Source: G965213525 sp965213525
Lineage (GTDB): Bacteria; Actinomycetota; Acidimicrobiia; Acidimicrobiales; Poriferisodalaceae
Direction of reading: 5' to 3'
NCBI GenBank assembly: GCA_965213525.1
Contig: OZ243889.1
Location: 620,001-684,000, forward strand
DNA length: 64,000 nucleotides
Positions 61,970-64,000 of the stretch are shown in pieces. Position 1 is the first letter of the stretch; each line of letters starts with the position of its first letter. The position numbers and the translations under genes were made by a program. The notes beneath the pieces were generated by a model, which ran no database searches, was not told where the DNA came from, and saw only the letters and a list, made by a program, of their open reading frames with translations.

Positions 61970-62470
61970 ATGCTCAAGCGCCTTCGTGAGGCGAGGGATG
62001 AGGACGGCTTCACGCTCATCGAGCTGATGGTCGTGGTCCTCATCATCTCCATCCTCATCGCCATCGCCATCCCCACCTTCCTCGGCGCCCGTTCCGGCGC
62101 CCAGGACCGGGCCGCCCAGTCCAACCTGCGCAACGCCCACACGGCGGCCAAGACGAGCTACGCCAACGCCGGCGACTTCGAGGCCAGCGCGACCGCACTG
62201 GTCACCGAGCTGGGGGAGATGGAGCCGTCGCTCGAGTTCGGCACCGCAGCTCCCAACACCGCCAACAACGCCGCCAGCGGCCAGTCCAACTACGTGCAGG
62301 TGGCGTACGTCGACGACCAGGAGATCACGCTGACCGCCGAGTCCGATGCCGGCGATGTCTACGCGATCAACGAGGTCGCCCAGGCCAAGGGCACCGACAC
62401 CAACTCCGTCGGCACCTGGTACCGGGTCAACACCGAGACCTACCAGTCGACCGCCGAGGCGGGCTGGTAG
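61970..62470 (+). CDS. pilA: Type IV major pilin
   Basis: 166 residues from ATG 61970, with AAAGAGGA upstream; an in-frame start 53 codons earlier has no support. Class III signal with 13-residue leader ending DEDG, cut before F14 (FTLIELMVVVLIISILIAI), and Glu at mature position 5. Globular domain without cysteines. A strong hairpin follows 34 bases after the stop. It is the likely structural subunit. Confidence 0.93.
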   Translation: MLKRLREARDEDGFTLIELMVVVLIISILIAIAIPTFLGARSGAQDRAAQSNLRNAHTAAKTSYANAGDFEASATALVTELGEMEPSLEFGTAAPNTANNAASGQSNYVQVAYVDDQEITLTAESDAGDVYAINEVAQAKGTDTNSVGTWYRVNTETYQSTAEAGW

Positions 62471-62504
62471 CCCCAGGGCGCCCTCCCAACCGACACCGAC
62501 GTGA

Positions 62505-62532
62505 GCGGGCCGCCCCCTCGGGGGCGGCCCGC
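62505..62532 (+). terminator. Strong hairpin after pilA
   Basis: A perfect 12-base stem (GCGGGCCGCCCC / GGGGCGGCCCGC) with a four-base CTCG loop, 34 bases after the pilin stop and 58 before pilD. No T-tract, so it may work as terminator or as an RNA stabiliser that raises pilin output over the downstream genes. Confidence 0.65.
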
Positions 62533-62589
62533 CTCGCGCGTCGGGGGACGTTCTCGTTCAGCCGGGGCGTCCACGGCCGACGAGCCCTG

Positions 62590-63372
62590 ATGCCCAACGT
62601 CGAGGTCGTGGTCGGCTCGGCCGCCTACGGACTGGTGATCGGCTCGTTCCTCAACGTCGCCGTCCACCGGGTGCCCGCCGGACGGTCGGTGGTCTCGCCC
62701 GGGTCGGCCTGCCCCGCCTGTGGCACCCACATCACCGTGCGCGACAACCTGCCGGTGCTGTCGTGGGTGCTGCTGCGGGGCAGGTGCCGTGGCTGCGGTC
62801 ACCAGATCTCGATCCGCTACCCCCTCGTCGAGGCCCTCACCGCCGTCGCCTTCGCCGCCGTCGCCGCACGCTTCGGCTGGTCGTTCGAGCTGGGCGCGTT
62901 CTGCGCCCTGGCCGCTGGGCTGGTGGCGGTGTCGGCGGTCGATCTCGACTGCCGGCGGATCCCCACCCCGATGCTGCGAGCGACGGTGGCCACAGGGTTG
63001 CCGTTCCTCGTCGCCGCCACCGTCGTTCGCTCGGATCCCTGGCCGCTCGCCAGGGCCGGAGTCGCCGCCGTCGGGTGCTTCGCCGCCCTGTTCGTCGTGC
63101 ACCTCGCCAGCCCCGCCGGCATGGGGTTCGGCGACGTGCGCCTGGCCGGGGTGCTGGGTGCGTTCCTCGGTTGGCTCGGCCCGGGCCACGCCCCGCTCGG
63201 GCTGTTCTGTGGCTTCCTCGCCGGCTCGGTGGCCGGCGTCGCCCTCGTGATGGTCGGGCGGGCCGGACGCCGCAGCGCCCTGGCGTTCGGGCCGTTCCTC
63301 TCGGGGGGCGCGATGGTGGCGGTCCTCTGGGGCGATCAGTTGCTCGAGAGCTATCGTCGACTCGGTGCGTGA
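62590..63372 (+). CDS. pilD: Prepilin peptidase / N-methylase
   Basis: 260 residues, ATG start. Cytoplasmic zinc loop C41-x2-C44 ... C66-x2-C69 and the aspartyl protease pair D118 (SAVDLDCRRIP) and D182 (GMGFGDVRL). About eight membrane helices. It removes the pilin leader after Gly13 and methylates Phe1. Complete. Confidence 0.94.
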   Translation: MPNVEVVVGSAAYGLVIGSFLNVAVHRVPAGRSVVSPGSACPACGTHITVRDNLPVLSWVLLRGRCRGCGHQISIRYPLVEALTAVAFAAVAARFGWSFELGAFCALAAGLVAVSAVDLDCRRIPTPMLRATVATGLPFLVAATVVRSDPWPLARAGVAAVGCFAALFVVHLASPAGMGFGDVRLAGVLGAFLGWLGPGHAPLGLFCGFLAGSVAGVALVMVGRAGRRSALAFGPFLSGGAMVAVLWGDQLLESYRRLGA

Positions 63373-63518
63373 CCGCAGCGACGAGCCTCCCTGCCCGAAC
63401 GTCGTCTAAAGCCGGCGCTACCGTGGCCGACCGGTGGCGCGGCGCGGGCAGCGTCGTCACCCGGCACACCGGGTGGGCGCCAGAGCTGCCGCGACCAGAC
63501 CGATCGACGAGGAACCCG

Positions 63519-63557
63519 ATGTCTCACGAGGCGAGCGAGCAGGAGGCCCGTCACTGA
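63519..63557 (+). CDS. 12-residue leader peptide before pilM
   Basis: ATG TCT CAC ... TGA encodes MSHEASEQEARH. GACGAGGA lies 7 bases upstream, and its TGA overlaps the pilM ATG (TGATG). The SD of pilM (AGGAGG, 63541-63546) lies inside it, so ribosomes ending the leader could restart at pilM. Real or chance cannot be told. Confidence 0.35.
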   Translation: MSHEASEQEARH

Positions 63558-64000
63558 TGGCGGCGCGCCACGTCGGTCTCGACATCGGCACCCACGCCGT
63601 GCGGGCCGCCGAGATCACCGTCGCTCGCGACGGGGTGACCACCCTCACCCGCTTCGGCCAGGTCGCCCTCGCTCCCGGAGCGGTCATCGCCGGAGAGGTC
63701 GCCGAACCCGACCTCGTCGCCGCCGCGCTGCAGCGCCTCTGGCGAGAGGTCGGCTTCACCACCCGCCAGGTCATCGTCGGGGTCGGCAACCAGCGAGTGG
63801 TGATCCGCAGCGACACGTTGCCCGAGATGGACGACGACGAGCTGCGGACCGCCATCGAGTTCAGGGCCGACGAGCTCATCCCCATCCCTCGCGACGAGGC
63901 CATCATCGACTTCAGCGAGGTCGAGCGCAGCGTCGACGCCGCCGGGGAGGCCTCGGTCGAGGTCATGGTGGTCGGAGCCCAGCGCGACATGGTCGACTCC
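63557..64000 (+). CDS. pilM: Type IV pilus assembly protein PilM (partial)
   Basis: 148 residues to the window end, ATG 63557 with AGGAGG upstream. Actin-like ATPase fold: RHVGLDIGTHAVRAAEI (phosphate 1), QVALAPGAVIAGEVAEP and IVGVGNQRVVIRSDTLPEM, IEFRADELIPIPRDEAIIDF. PilM binds PilN in the cytosol and helps align the pilus machine. The gene continues outside, where pilN and pilO are expected. Confidence 0.92.
   Translation, partial: MAARHVGLDIGTHAVRAAEITVARDGVTTLTRFGQVALAPGAVIAGEVAEPDLVAAALQRLWREVGFTTRQVIVGVGNQRVVIRSDTLPEMDDDELRTAIEFRADELIPIPRDEAIIDFSEVERSVDAAGEASVEVMVVGAQRDMVDS

Overview
The window is high-GC bacterial DNA (about 70-75% in core genes) with frequent GTG starts and many 4-base ATGA/GTGA gene overlaps. 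Several markers point to the Actinomycetota: a mycothiol ligase (MshC type), an F420-dependent NADP reductase and an F420/PPOX oxidoreductase, a phosphatidylinositol / PI-mannoside gene trio, and a gene order that follows the Mycobacterium tuberculosis chromosome (HIT, pgsA, patA, pimA, pdxS, pdxT, yebC, ruvCAB, yajC, secDF, apt, relA, hisS, aspS, rarA, alaS, ruvX, mltG, aroE). The type IV pilus operon and general style suggest a deep-branching actinobacterium, perhaps an acidimicrobial lineage; that placement is inference.

Layout: 1-2300 is a dead mobile region, a decayed MobF-type relaxase/helicase gene split by an ISL3-family element (267-1676) with a perfect 8-base target duplication. 2313-9336 holds an M23 endopeptidase, a phosphotransferase/DUF6285 pair, an InhA-like enoyl-ACP reductase, the F420-NADP reductase, MshC, a PlsC acyltransferase and a HIT protein. 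9389-16014 covers two membrane proteins, the PI/PIM cluster, an M48-like pseudo-protease and a DUF3048 lipoprotein. 16066-24076 is vitamin B6 synthesis (pdxST), yebC, bcp, a reverse-strand xylose catabolism pair (xylB, xylA) and ruvCAB. 24257-30865 has an M20 amidohydrolase, a GCS2 ligase facing a gamma-glutamylcyclotransferase-like gene, and queA/tgt separated by a PPOX gene and a vapBC module. 30935-40596 is yajC-secD-secF, apt-relA and hisS-aspS.

40600-51470 is the accessory zone: a secreted protein behind a promoter-like site containing ten Gs, lipoproteins, an acyl-CoA synthetase, an MntA/HepT toxin-antitoxin pair whose toxin is frameshifted, a P450, rarA preceded by two tandem copies of its own start region, a decayed phospholipase A2-like gene, and nested IS3 and IS256-like remnants. 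51472-57318 returns to core genes (DUF6167, alaS, ruvX, mltG, aroE), followed by a type IV pilus cluster (pilB, pilT, pilC, pilA, pilD, pilM) that runs off the end of the window.

Twelve genes carry a TANNNT box 6-11 bases upstream of the start codon, the arrangement expected of leaderless transcripts. Disrupted genes lie only in the accessory stretches, while every core gene is open, so true decay is more likely than sequencing error. I saw no tRNA, rRNA or CRISPR array.
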